DNA from: Neckera pumila
Lineage: Eukaryota > Streptophyta > Bryopsida > Hypnales > Neckeraceae
Assembly (NCBI GenBank): GCA_963969595.1
Contig: OZ018408.1
Location: forward strand, 10,413,823-10,477,822
Direction of reading: 5' to 3'
DNA length: 64,000 nucleotides
Positions within the stretch are counted from its first letter, which is position 1. The number at the start of each line of letters is the position of its first letter. Shown here one piece after another: positions 36,891-48,800 of this stretch. The notes under the pieces are model-generated. The model saw only the letters and a list, made by a program, of their open reading frames with translations. It made no database searches and had not been told where the DNA came from. Position numbers and translations under genes: made by a program.

Positions 36891-38068
36891 GGGATGCAGT
36901 TGCTATATATGTATCACTCTTTGACTATGGCTTCAAAGAATCTACAATGTCTTGCTTTCAAAATTTGTAAGTAGAAAATATTCAGGGAGCTAAAAAATTT
37001 AATAAGTGTACCCCAAATAAACTTGAAGCTCTTATAAATGGAGGTTATAAGGTAGGAGGCTCAAAATTGAACTCATTTAAGGATTGGTCCACCTTTTTCA
37101 TGTGTATCCTTGGGTGGGAGTATTTTTAGCTCATTTTCTAGACAAATAGAAATAGATGCGGAATGTGAAATAAATACATTCAAGTGGTTTCATATTTTTC
37201 AAAACATTATTGAATTACTTATGAATTTTTAAACAAGTAGTGTTGTAGGCTCCAATTTATGACCCTAGGTCTTCCATAAACCGTTCACTTGCAACTTGTA
37301 AAGAGATATGGGGAAAGCAAGGAGAATGATTGGCCCTTGCAATAAATAATATTTTTTTCATTGACCCATTCATTGACTTTAGAAGACCAATTTATGAACC
37401 ATCTTATGTTCATTTCAAAGCTAATTATAGGGGCGATTCTTAATGCCTGAGCGATTTCAAACATCCTACCTTACATTTAAGATAAAAGTTTGTAGGGGGA
37501 CGATTTTTGAAACAAATTTTTGTTAGATGAAATTTGAAATTAAGAGTCTATTGTACTTGGTAGTCAGGGTCAAAAAATGTATTTCTAATAATAAATGCTA
37601 TATTTGTAGAAAAAATGATTTTTCAAAACCTTAATAAAAAGAAACTTGCAAGATATTTCTAAGATTATGCATAAGCCAAAACACTTTTTACAATTTTAAC
37701 GACCAATTTGGCAAGAAAAGCTTATTCTAAGCATGGTATAGCTATTGTCTAATTATAAAATGATATACAGATTTGGTTTACAATGAGCATATGACAATGA
37801 GCATATGACATTGTACGAATCCATTAATATTCATTGATAGATAATTGTGCCTTTTGCATTTAATATTGTTTATAACTACCTTTCTACAACTCTACAAGTA
37901 TCTACTTGAATAATGAATAATGACTACAAAGAAGGTGAATGGTACAAATTTGTCCATGGATCCCAAACATTAAATCCTACCGTTCCCAAAAGATAAGGGG
38001 CCCTCAATCTTTTTTTAAATTTGGGTAAGCTCTATTGATGTAAATCTATTGAATTTTTTCATAAAATT
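36891..38068. other. gene-free AT-rich region
   Basis: No gene or repeat boundary recognised in about 1.2 kb. Confidence 0.5.
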
Positions 38069-38817
38069 TTAACCCCTAAAGGTTTTTGACTATGTTTTCA
38101 CCAAAATTGTTCCCAAACTGTCATTTCTAGTACAAGTACCAAATTTTGAAAAGAAAAGATTTTTGGACACATACAACCATAGGATCTTGTAGTAAACTGG
38201 TTTGAAAAGATGTGGAAAAATTTTCAGAATTTTCCACTGTGTAGATTGCAAGATATTAGCATTTGAATTGACAAAATGCTTTTTTTGTCCTTGCAAAAAT
38301 TTGGACAGCTGCACTTCACAAGGTCACAACATGCTTAAAAAATTTCAAATCATTTGGAATTGCACAACATGTAGGAATTAAATGGTAAGTAGAAAGAAGT
38401 AGAGAATGATTCAAAATACTAAATTGTCAAGAATTTAATTATGGAATTGAAAAATGCCAATCGCAACGGTTGTAATGTTATAATAATCAATCTACACCTG
38501 CCATTTTTATTTTTTTTCAAAAGTATTGAAAATTGAGTTAAGTAATGGACTTCAAAGTTTATTTTAGAGTAGAGATTTCATAACTACCCTCAAACTAAAA
38601 ATCCTCATAACTTTTGATTCATTAATCAAAATGGAATGATTTTGAGCAGCCCGAACTGCCCAAATATCATAGAAAACCATATAGTCAAATATTATGAAAA
38701 TTGTTGGGCCTTAAAGCTACTCCTTGGATACATCTTGTGTGAAAATTTTATTTCTAGCGAGCTGCTTAAAATTGCTATGTTGCCAAAAAAACGGTGTTTG
38801 GTCCTTTAGGGGGGTAA
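38069..38817 (-). mobile_element. TTAA-flanked element, copy 6 (second subfamily)
   Basis: TTAACCCCTAAAGG at the left; the right end reads CCTTTAGGGGGGTAA, so the right TTAA has mutated. At 749 bp it is shorter than the 0.92-0.93 kb copies, consistent with an internal deletion. The left interior matches copy 2. Confidence 0.7.
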
Positions 38818-39004
38818 ACATACTCTCTAATCATTATATTCTACATGTGAATCTTTGTTTCATGTAATTCAGGCAAATATTGCAAAAGATATAACTTCTA
38901 GCAATACACTTTTCATCTTCTGTTTCCTTTCACTAACGATGAATACAAAATATTCTTTTACTTAAGTTTTTCCTCACACTATCAACCCCTTGTCCATCAT
39001 ATTG

Positions 39005-39650
39005 TTTACCCTTTAATGCCTGAGGCATCAAATTTTGATGTCAACAAAACTTTGAAGTTAAATAAGGCCTAACTAATTTTTTATTTTTGGTAATTCATAT
39101 TTTTGGAAAATTCTTTTTGAAGTCTAGTTTTAGCATAAAAAATACGATTTTGAAAATGAGTGATTACGAATTTTCTGTTTAAGATTTTGTACAAGGGTAC
39201 CCATTGCAATCTTGACTTTCCGTAATGTTGAGGACTTTTGGAAATGAGCCTCAAATACACTAGATCTTGGAGAAGAATTCACACTAGAAATTTATTTTTA
39301 AAAATTGTAGAGTAGATTTTGAGAAGCCATAAATTGACAAGGGTTATGCATGTTAGGCCCTTCTACTTCATATTTTTTTGGTGACCAATTTTTTTAATTT
39401 GGCATGCAAAAAGAGAGATGAAATATTTTCATAGATTTAACACCCTTTTGATAAAATATTATAATCTTTCAATCCTTAAATGATATTGTTGCGTTTTCTT
39501 TTCCTATGTGATTTTTAGCATGTTTAGTTTGAATTTGTATAGTTAAAATTCGAAAAAATAATAATCCAACTTATCAAAATATTGGCTTTTTGTTCAAATT
39601 AGAGAAAATTTCAAAAATCTCAGAACATGCCTTGGGCATTTAGAGGTTAA
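39005..39650. mobile_element. diverged TTAA-type element, copy 7
   Basis: TTTACCCTTTAATGCCTGAG at the left pairs imperfectly with the complement of the right end TTGGGCATTTAGAGGTTAA. At 646 bp its interior is not collinear with the other copies, so it may be a third subfamily or an older lineage. Confidence 0.5.
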
Positions 39651-40625
39651 AATGCGCAAGTTGTGAAATAAATGTGCTTTTATTAAATGATTTGATTGGC
39701 AAAATCTCACACACTGTAGGAAAGAGGTAGAGAAAGTTTATTTTTAAAGTATAGGCATTATGATCTTGCAATGGTAGGAATCTCATTCTAAAATTAGCAA
39801 GATATACACATATACATAAATAGGTGAAAGATCCTTTAAAAGGACTTTTCAAAAAAATTTAGCTTTGGAACATATTATTTTTGAAATAATTTGGGCTATA
39901 AAACATTGTAATATTATTAGGATTAAGGGATTTGGGATTTCAAGACAAAAAAGCAAAGAAGGAATGAAAAGGTACTAAAAGAACATAAAAAATCATTAAA
40001 ATTAGAGGCTTTTTAGCATTAACTCTTCAACTGCTCAAAGCATCCCTAAAGTAGAGATGGCTAATAAGTAGAGAGGGACCTTGTGTCATTATATCAACCC
40101 TACAGTGTATAAAAAAGTCTAAACAAGGTGTTGGCCAATCCTCCTAAGTAAGCATAAAAATAAAATAAAGCCTATGAAGAGGAATCACTATTCATGACAT
40201 GAAAATCAACCATAACATTTTTGAACTTTTGTGGCTAGGTGTATTTGCCTATCATGCAGTGCATTCCCTTTTGTACTCTTAAATTTATTTTTAGCTTTTG
40301 AAACTCATGAATTGCAATTTATCCTTGAATCTCATGGAACAAAAGTAACCACATTCAAAAACACCTAAATGAAAGTGAACTATTTTATTTTGCAAACTCA
40401 ATGTTCTAATTTATTTTAGTAAGGGTACTCCAAAAATCTTTCAAAGTGCTTAAAATAAATGAACCTTGAATTAACCTAAGGCTCTCATGAATTACACATT
40501 TTAGGTGAAATAAATGTAGGATTGGTTCTAAAAATGGGTCAAAAATATCTTATAGGAACCTTATAGAAGGAATGCCCAAATGCCTTATTGTCATAGCTAG
40601 GTGAGATACAAAAGCTTTTGCAAAA
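39651..40625. other. gene-free AT-rich region
   Basis: About 1 kb of AT-rich DNA with no recognised gene or repeat. Confidence 0.5.
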
Positions 40626-41527
40626 TTAACCCTTAAAGGACTCCAAGACCTTTTTTCTGCCAAAAAACACTCAAAACTGCTATTTCTATAGCAAAAAGTA
40701 AAAAAATCGAATATTGTTTTCTTTTCATATCTAATCGTAGGGTCTTACAACTAACTAGTATGAGAATGTGTGGATAAAACTTTAGAATTTGTGACCCCAC
40801 AGATTGCAAAATATCAACATTTAAAGGGGAAAAAACAAGTTTTTCAGCACATTGCAAGACTAGGTTTATTGATTATGAACATTTTTAACTTAATTTTTTT
40901 GCAATATAGAGTTTCAAGCTTTAAATTTCTATAGTAAAGAACTAAAATGAAAGTCTAGGAAAAAAACAACTAAAAAAACTTAATTTTCATTCTTAAAATA
41001 TTTATTTAGTAGAAATAGGTACAAGATAGAAGGAAAATCAAAATTATAAATATCTTTTATATGGAATTAAAATGCACTAATCCCAATGGTGAGATTGTTC
41101 TAACAAAAAGACTAAACCATGGGGAACTATTTTTTTGAAAAACTGCAAAAATTGTATTCAAAAATGAATCCTACAAGTTATTTTTTTTAAGAAGATGCTC
41201 TAATTGCCCAAAATACAAGATTATCCATAAATTTCTCATGACAAATCCAAATTAAATGAATCAAAGATTACCAGATAGAAAAAATTATAATCTATGAGAA
41301 GTAAAATTAGAAAATTCAAATTGAATTTTTTTTTGCTACCCCTTCTCCCCTGTTCCTTGGCACCGATTGGAAAAAAAATTATATTCCCACAAAAAAATCA
41401 TCTTTTCTATTTTCCTAAAAAGAATTTCAAAAAATCAAGACAAAATTTCAACCAAGATTTCAACCTACAGGTACCTGTCCAAAATCCCATTTGTCCCCCA
41501 AAGGGACAATGGTCCTTTAGGAATTAA
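40626..41527 (-). mobile_element. TTAA-flanked element, copy 8
   Basis: 902 bp between TTAACCCTTAAAGGAC and GTCCTTTAGGAATTAA, in the orientation of the 26.9 and 56.9 kb copies. The GGGACAA blocks near the right end match copy 1 in complement. No coding frame. Confidence 0.75.
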
Positions 41528-41876
41528 ATAGAGCATTGATTTTGAACCTCTTGCATTAATCATTGTATAGAAGAGAAGTAAGCGGGCTTGAGGCATTAAA
41601 GTACGAGGTTCACAAATTATTCTTTAAGTCTACAAGTTTACCTTGTCGATGATAATAATAGAACATGTCACAGACTCCTAGATAAGAGATGTATTTAGAG
41701 CCTGAATTATTTATAGATTTTCTACCTTATTCCCTAAATGACTTGATCCATTATATAATGGTCAAACAATATGTTTGAGGCTAAATTTAACCTTTTAAAT
41801 TGTATTCAAATATCAATTTTATATTTTTTTATGAATGATATTATGGATTTTCTTTCACAATAAAAAATCCAAATCT
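41528..41876. other. gene-free spacer
   Basis: Short spacer; nothing recognised. Confidence 0.45.
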
Positions 41877-42141
41877 CATTGGAAGATATTTGAGGGATTT
41901 GGAAGACTACAAGTTCCAAAACTGGGGAACTCTAGGAACTTAGCAATGTCTGCAGTTGGGCAAGGTCTAGACAATGACATGTTAGATATTAAATTTTATT
42001 AAATTTTGGATTTTTTAAAATAATTTTTTTTGAATATTTTGAATATTTTTATTATAAAATACTTTGACAATAGTATTGTAGTTCCCGACAAGAAAAACAA
42101 GCCTAAAACGGTCCTCCTTTGTCCTCAAATCTTTTCTAATG
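41877..42141. mobile_element. CATTAG-ended MITE, copy 3
   Basis: 265 bp. CATTGGAAGATATTTGAGG at the left pairs with the complement of CCTCAAATCTTTTCTAATG at the right, with two mismatches. The interior includes AATGACATG and a poly(T) stretch. Confidence 0.6.
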
Positions 42142-42529
42142 TTTTGTGAAAAAATTGTCATTTAATACAATTTTATAGTAAAAAGTGATTTTTTTGGTAA
42201 ATATAGCATAATCAATCCAACGGATTTGAAATTTTCATGAAGTAGTGGGTAGAAATGGAGATTGGTGTGAAGATTTATTATTTAATTATTTTCTATTTTA
42301 CATCCAAAACACCCTTGCTAATGAGCTTCAAGTCAAATTCCACCATCAAGCTAAATATATCCTTTTATATAACTTATATGTAAATTTTTTACATTTTTCA
42401 CTTGAAAAAGAATGTATTTCCTATTGATGTTGATTTTTAATAGATTTTTTGTGGAAAAGAAAGATTATTGTGATTTTTAAAGTAAAAATTGAAAATAATT
42501 TACAATGCATCTGTACCTTAATATCCACA
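42142..42529. other. gene-free spacer
   Basis: AT-rich spacer; a 60-codon frame at 42245-42427 has no domain. Confidence 0.4.
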
Positions 42530-42772
42530 CATTAAGGTAGGTTGTTTCTTTTGTTTGTTTGTTACGGTAAGATCTCTTGGACCGTGCGTCCCTCTTCTTG
42601 GTACCGTCGGAAAGCCCTTGGCGAAGAAGGGTGCATGAACTCTTTTTGTGGCATTTGGACCTATGGTGGGAAGTTATGGATTTTTGAGTCATTTTTTATT
42701 TTAAAAAATTTGAAAATATATTTTTAACCTATTTTGACTGTGGTAATAGCATATGGCACTCTAGTCTATACC
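42530..42772 (+). repeat. dispersed repeat R3, copy 2
   Basis: TTTGTTTGTTACGGTAAGATC, then AAAGCCCTTGGCGAAGAAGG and GGTAATAGCATATGGCA, parallel to the 5.98 kb copy. It ends directly at the TTAA of the nested element pair. Confidence 0.55.
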
Positions 42773-44620
42773 TTAACCTCTAAAGGACCGTTTTTCTTTT
42801 GGAAGACAGATGAGATTTCAGGCAGGTACCTACGGGCTGAATTTTTATCTTGATTTTTTGAAATTATTTGGTAGATAAAAAATAGATAAGCTTTGTGGGA
42901 ATATAATTTGTTTTTCTGTCAGTGCCTGGGAACAAAATTTATGCTCAAATAAGCTCAAAATAGGAGAAATGGAGCACCAAAAAAAAATTTGCAAAAATTA
43001 AATTAATTTCTTTTTCCCTATAGATTATATTTTTGTCTATCTGGAAAGCTTTGATCATTCCATTTGGATTTGTTATGAAAAAATTATGGACAATCTTAGT
43101 TTTTTGGGCACTTAGAGCATCTTCTTGAAAAATATAACTTGTAGGATTCATTTCCAATGCAATTTTTACAATTAAAAATAAATAAAAATCCCATTAGGTT
43201 TAGCTTTTTTGCTAGAACAATCTCACCATTGGAATTATTGCATTTTAACTCCATATAAAGGATATGAATATTTTAGATTTTCCTTCTATCTTGTACCTAC
43301 TTCTACTTAATAATTTTTTTAATAATTAAATTTAAATTTAAATTTAACCCCTAAAGGCCTAAGTGTCCATTCAACGGACAAGTGGGATTTTGGGCAGGTA
43401 CCTGCAGGCTGAATTTTTGTTTTGATTCTTTGAAACTTATTTTGCAGATAGAAAAACTGATAAGCTTTGTGGGAATATAATTTTTTCTCAATTGGTGCCC
43501 GGGAAAAAAAGTTATGCCCAAATAAGCTGAAAACATGGGAGTTCAGGCAGCAAAAAAATTTTTGCAAAAAATAATTTTTTTTTGTGACATATTTTTCCCT
43601 ATAGATAATATTTTTGTCTATCTGGAAAGCTTTGATTTATTCCATTTGAATTTGTTATGAGAAAGTTATGGACAATCTAATTTTTTGGGCACTTAGAGCA
43701 TCTTCCTGAAAAAATAACTTGTAGGATTCATTTCTGAATGCAATTTTTACAATTTTTCAAAAAAAAAATTTCCACATGGTTTACATTATTTACTAGAACA
43801 ATCTCACCATTGGGATTAGTGCATTTTATTTCTATATAAAAGATATTAATATTTTAGATTTTCCTTCTATCTTGCACCTACTTCTACTTAGCAATTTTTT
43901 TAAGTATGAAAATTAAGTTTTTTTGAAGTCATTTTTTTTCCTAGATTCTCAACTCAATTCTCCACTATAAAGATTTAAAGCTCAAAACTCTGTATTGCAA
44001 AAAGTTTTAGTAAAAAAGGTTGAAAGTCAAATAATCTAGTCTTGCAATGTGCTGAAAACCTTATTTTTTTCACTTTAAATGCATATATCTTGCAATTTGT
44101 GCAGTCAAAAATTCTGAATTGAATTCCAGACAATCTCATACTAGTTAGGTATAAGATCCTACAATTAGATTTGCAAAAAAAATACTTTTCAATTTTTTAT
44201 ACTCTTTGCTATAAAAATGGCAGTTTTGGGTGTTTTTTGGTAGAAAAAAAGCCTTGGGCCTTTAAGGGTTAAATTTTTGCTAGACTCTCAATTCAATTCT
44301 TCACTATAAATATTCAAAGGTCAAAACTCTGTAGTGCAAAAATTTAAAGTTAAAAATGTTCAAAGTCAAAAAATCTAGTTCCACAATGTCCTGAAAACTT
44401 TTTTTTTTCACTTTAAAAGCAGATATCTTGCAATCTATGCGGTCAAAAATTCTGAAATTTTTTCCACACATTCTCGTACTAGTTAAGTGTACAATCCTAT
44501 GATTAGATGTGCAAAAAATGTGATTTTAAACGATTTTTCAATTTTTTTACTCTTTACTAGAGAAATGGCAAGTTTGAGTGTTTTTTTGCCAAAAAAAGGC
44601 CTCGGGCCTTTAGGGGTTAA
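42773..44620 (+). mobile_element. TTAA-flanked element, copy 9, split by copy 10
   Basis: Outer element from TTAACCTCTAAAGGACC to GGGCCTTTAGGGGTTAA. Without the insert at 43344-44272 it is about 919 bp, the normal family length, and its two halves are collinear with other copies. It therefore existed before the inner insertion. Confidence 0.8.
43344..44272 (+). mobile_element. TTAA-flanked element, copy 10, nested in copy 9
   Basis: A 929-bp complete copy (TTAACCCCTAAAGGCC...GGCCTTTAAGGGTTAA) inserted in the same orientation into a TTAA of the outer copy; TTAA stands on both sides and the outer element resumes immediately. This is direct evidence for a four-base TTAA target duplication. Confidence 0.85.
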
Positions 44621-44629
44621 ATGAGATGG

Positions 44630-44860
44630 TTTGCCTTTTTTTTTTTTTTTTTTTTTCCTTGTTTGTTATGAAGAAATCTCCTAGCCCATGCATCCCTTGG
44701 TTGTGTTCTTGGTACCGTCAGAAAACTCTTTGCAATGAGGGGAGCATGGACTTTGCATTTTTGCATTTGGAGGTGTGAAAATATTTGAATATGAATAAAA
44801 AACCTAGAAAATTACTTATACTATTATTTTGTTGTGGCAATGGCACAATGCACACTAGTA
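44630..44860 (+). repeat. dispersed repeat R3, copy 3
   Basis: A long T tract, then CCTTGTTTGTTATGAAGAAAT, GGTACCGTCAGAAAACTC and GGCAATGGCACAATGCACAC, in the order of copies 1 and 2. With copy 2 it brackets the nested TTAA elements. Confidence 0.5.
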
Positions 44861-45806
44861 TCAATCAAAATTATCTATTGGAATAATTTGAAACTTTATC
44901 TAGTAAATGAAAGTTCGAATGAAGAACAAGGTTAATTTTGAATTTTAAAACCTTTTAAAAAGAAGAAAATACAAATGATATACACACAACACTATATAAT
45001 TTGGATTTTAACACATCGAGATTGCACTTGCAATAGTTCTTCAGTTTTTAACCTCTTCTAAATTTTAAAATGGAGTAGAAACAAAACTTGCCAAGTTTTA
45101 ATTTCATAGTTTAAATCCAATACCAAACTTGATTCTTTTGAAAGTTGCAATCAAGTTGATCTGGACGCATCCACTTTATGACCCTTGTGCTGCAGAACCC
45201 CAGGGAGTGGGAGCCAAAAGCAATAAAACAAGTTTACAAACAACAAATTCAATGGACAATAGTGGACATCTTCGGCCATTGCTAAATATGAATATTACAT
45301 GACATTAAAACATACCACAACAGAAACTTAATTCAAACGGATTTCCAAAAGTACTGGAATTCTCCAGCATAATTGTGTCTGGAGTGCATATCCTCTGGCA
45401 TTATTGAAATTAAATGGTAATCTCCAGCAACTTGAAGGCATCTAAGTTAATCCTACAATCAATGTGAACAACTCGTCCTTCAATAATGCGAAGTAAAATT
45501 TATTTTCGCTCTCTCTGAATCTACAGTACCGATCATACAGAGCCCCAGATAAATGCAAAAGAGGAATCTGAACTGCATCCGCTCTGCAGTTCTGCACGCT
45601 ATGCTACAGTAAATCTTTCAGAGAGGTTCAATGAAGAGACGACTCCAATATATTTGTCCAGAGAAAGAGCACCAAAAGCGACGTGCGCCAGTCTCCTCTG
45701 TCTTCCTCCTGTTGTAAGAAAAAATTCTTCCTCTTGAACGACAACTTAAAAACACAAAAAAAAACCCAAGTTAAATGCATTTCAAAAAACACAAATGACC
45801 ATGCTA
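44861..45806. other. 3' flank of the receptor-kinase pseudogene
   Basis: Gene-free; 45.4-45.8 kb is less AT-rich and probably represents the former 3' UTR and flank. Confidence 0.4.
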
Positions 45807-48800
45807 CTACCTAGCATTAATATTCGTGCTAGCCATGTAGTTCGGGTCAGAAACGGACGCGCTGAGTGAATATGGAATGTCGAATCTGAAATTGGGGGAA
45901 GCGTCTGGATTCTCCATCTCAACAGCAGCTCGGAGCTCTTGGACGATGGCGCTCATGTTCGGTCGATGCTTGCCTTTGGGTTCCACACTTTGCATAGCCA
46001 AGTCGGCCACCTTCCACATGGCATCCAAGTTGTATTGGTTGGCTAATAGAGGGTCCACAATCTCCTCTATTGTGCCTGCTTGCAAGTGGGGTCTCACCTG
46101 GTGTGTAGTCAGACCAAGGACAGAACTAGGTTAGTGAGAGTCAACAAGATATGTGCACATACAATCATCACAAATTACAACTGAGCAACTGAGCATAGTT
46201 ACTCTTGTTAAACATAAATTCTTTCTATTGAAAATCACTGACAATTGAAAGAGGATTCCAGCACACTTTAGCAAGCATCATTTGGACACCATGTGAATAA
46301 GTTAGGTACTTTTAAAGTAAGGTCTTTAGGAGTACCAAAAAACAACACTCGGCTCCCGTAGACTCTCATGTGTGATCAATTGTGTACATCTTGTGAAATC
46401 AGTATCTCAATTTTTGTGACACTTTTTGGTCCGAATGTAGGTGCTGCATTTTGGGGAATGTTGATTGTGCGTGTGCACACCTTAGTTGATGATATTAAAG
46501 AAGAGACCTTTTTTTTGTTCAACACATATGACACTACAAGAGGGAGGGATTTTGAGCACAAACCCATTGATCAATGTGGCCTTCGTCTTCAGGAAATTTT
46601 GGCACAATTAGAGGTTGTGCACAAATCAATTCCAGCAACACAATGCCAAATCCATAGACATCGCTCTTGTTTGTGAGCTAGTTGGAACTAAAATACCTGC
46701 AGTAAAAAGTATAAACTATGTTACTAATAGGAATGAAAAATAGAATTTTACTAGTCTTCTGACCTCAGAACATGATATGGGAGCAAGAATCTGAATCTTA
46801 CATATTGCAGTGCATAATTTTGGTTTAAAGATTCTTGGTGAGCATGAATTGGCAAGGATACTTACTTAGTGTCAAGATAACCAATGGTGCCCTTAACCAT
46901 AGTTGACATGTGTGTGACATTGCCCTTTGAATCCGAAGATTTGGAGAGTCCAAAATCAGCAAATTTAGTAATCAATTTGTCATCAAGCAAGATGTTATTG
47001 CCCTTGACATCACGGTGCAATATTACAGGTTGGCACCCCACATGTAGATACTCCAATCCTGTCATAGATACAACTAAATAATTAGAAAGGTGCCAAGAAT
47101 TTCAATAGGTAGCTTACTACTCCTTCACCAGATACAAGAAGATACAGGTATTTGAAAAGTTGTAGTGCATTTCAGATTGTAACTACTTATGAGATACAAG
47201 AGATACATAGGTATTTGAAAGGTCACGGCAAATTTTGGATTGTAACCCCTTATGGTAATCCTTCTTTAGCCGACATTGAATACTCGCCAATTCCTTATAT
47301 TTTCAAGATTGCTTATAAAATCTAGTTCAACATTGATTAGGTTTCACAGTAGTGATCCAGAACTCACTATTGCACACAAACTCATTAGCTTCTTCCCTAA
47401 ATTAGAACATTGATCTTGTCATCGCAAGTATGAGCATAACCAATGGACAAAAGGGCTTTTGCACCTCAATAGTTGCTTATATATGTTTGGTCCCTAGTTA
47501 TTCTAGCCACTCGTGCAAAGTCAAATAGTTGGACAATGACGTCAAACAAAAAAGGTGCACACATCTAAAACTGGGTTCTAAACAAAATAAATCAAACACA
47601 CCGTTCCTTTCAAATACCTCTTATCAACAAGAAAACAACTACAAAATCTAACAGCAATGTACCTTGTGCAGAATTGAGCGCAATCTGCAGTCGAGTTTTC
47701 CAGTCCAAAAAGAACTCTTTCTTTTGTTCACCCACTCCTGAAACACCACATTCACTTGATCAATCATTCACACACCTACAAATAGCGGGCAAAGAGAAAT
47801 ACTTGTCAATGTAAGCTATAAATTCGAATCCACACCTCAGTTGCGCCTTGTCTATTGTGGTTGAGGTTTAGAGTGTTGAAGTGCCACAAAACGAATGATA
47901 AACTTACCATATAAATGCGACTGCACGGTGCCCAGTGCCATGTACTCATACAGCAGGATCAGACTGTTGTCTTCATCGCAATAGCCCACCAGAGACACAA
48001 GGTTTTTATGATGAACCCTTGTGAGAAGCTCAACCTGTCAAGGCAAAAGGATTCCTCAGAGACTGACTTAAAAAATATTTGAGAATTCCACATACAGTGA
48101 GATCCACAAACAAACGACTGCAGAAACCCTAACCATGAAATCTAGTACCTCATTGATGAACTCTTTGGAGCCTTGTCCAGAGCCTTTCGCTGCAACTTTC
48201 ACAGTGACTTCTTGTCCACTGGCCAACTTGCCGTAGTATACAGGACCCAAACCCTCCTCTACCCAGCAACTTTGCATAATTTTTTGTGGCAGTCATGACT
48301 TGTGCCTTAGAGTATCTGGACCCTCGGTTCGTTGTTCCTTCCCCCATCACTGTTCACAACAACATTTCCACGTAAGAGAATGCACTCTGACAAGAAAGAT
48401 TTGTAGCAGTATACAGGGACTTATGCTTGCAAATCCTCTCAAGGCAATTGGACTGTCCAGTAGGATTTCTTCCGACTGTACAGTTACCACTTGCAAAACA
48501 TGTGATGGAGCGACAAATAACTGAGTCTTCTGATGGATAATTCGACTGTTTCATTCTAGACTGTGAGAGAAATTCCGTTATCCCTCCTTCCTGGGTCTTC
48601 GGTCATGGCAACAATTCACCTAATGAAGATTCGGGAATGAAGTCACAGTTTCTTTAGCAGTAAATGCAAATCTTTGAGCAAGTGAAACGTAAACGGAGTC
48701 GACATGTTCACTCACCTGACGGATTTAAGATTGAGAAGAGCCTTGGGAACGTTTCCGCTCAAGTCGTTGTTTTGCAGATACCTTCAGCGTAAATTTCAAG

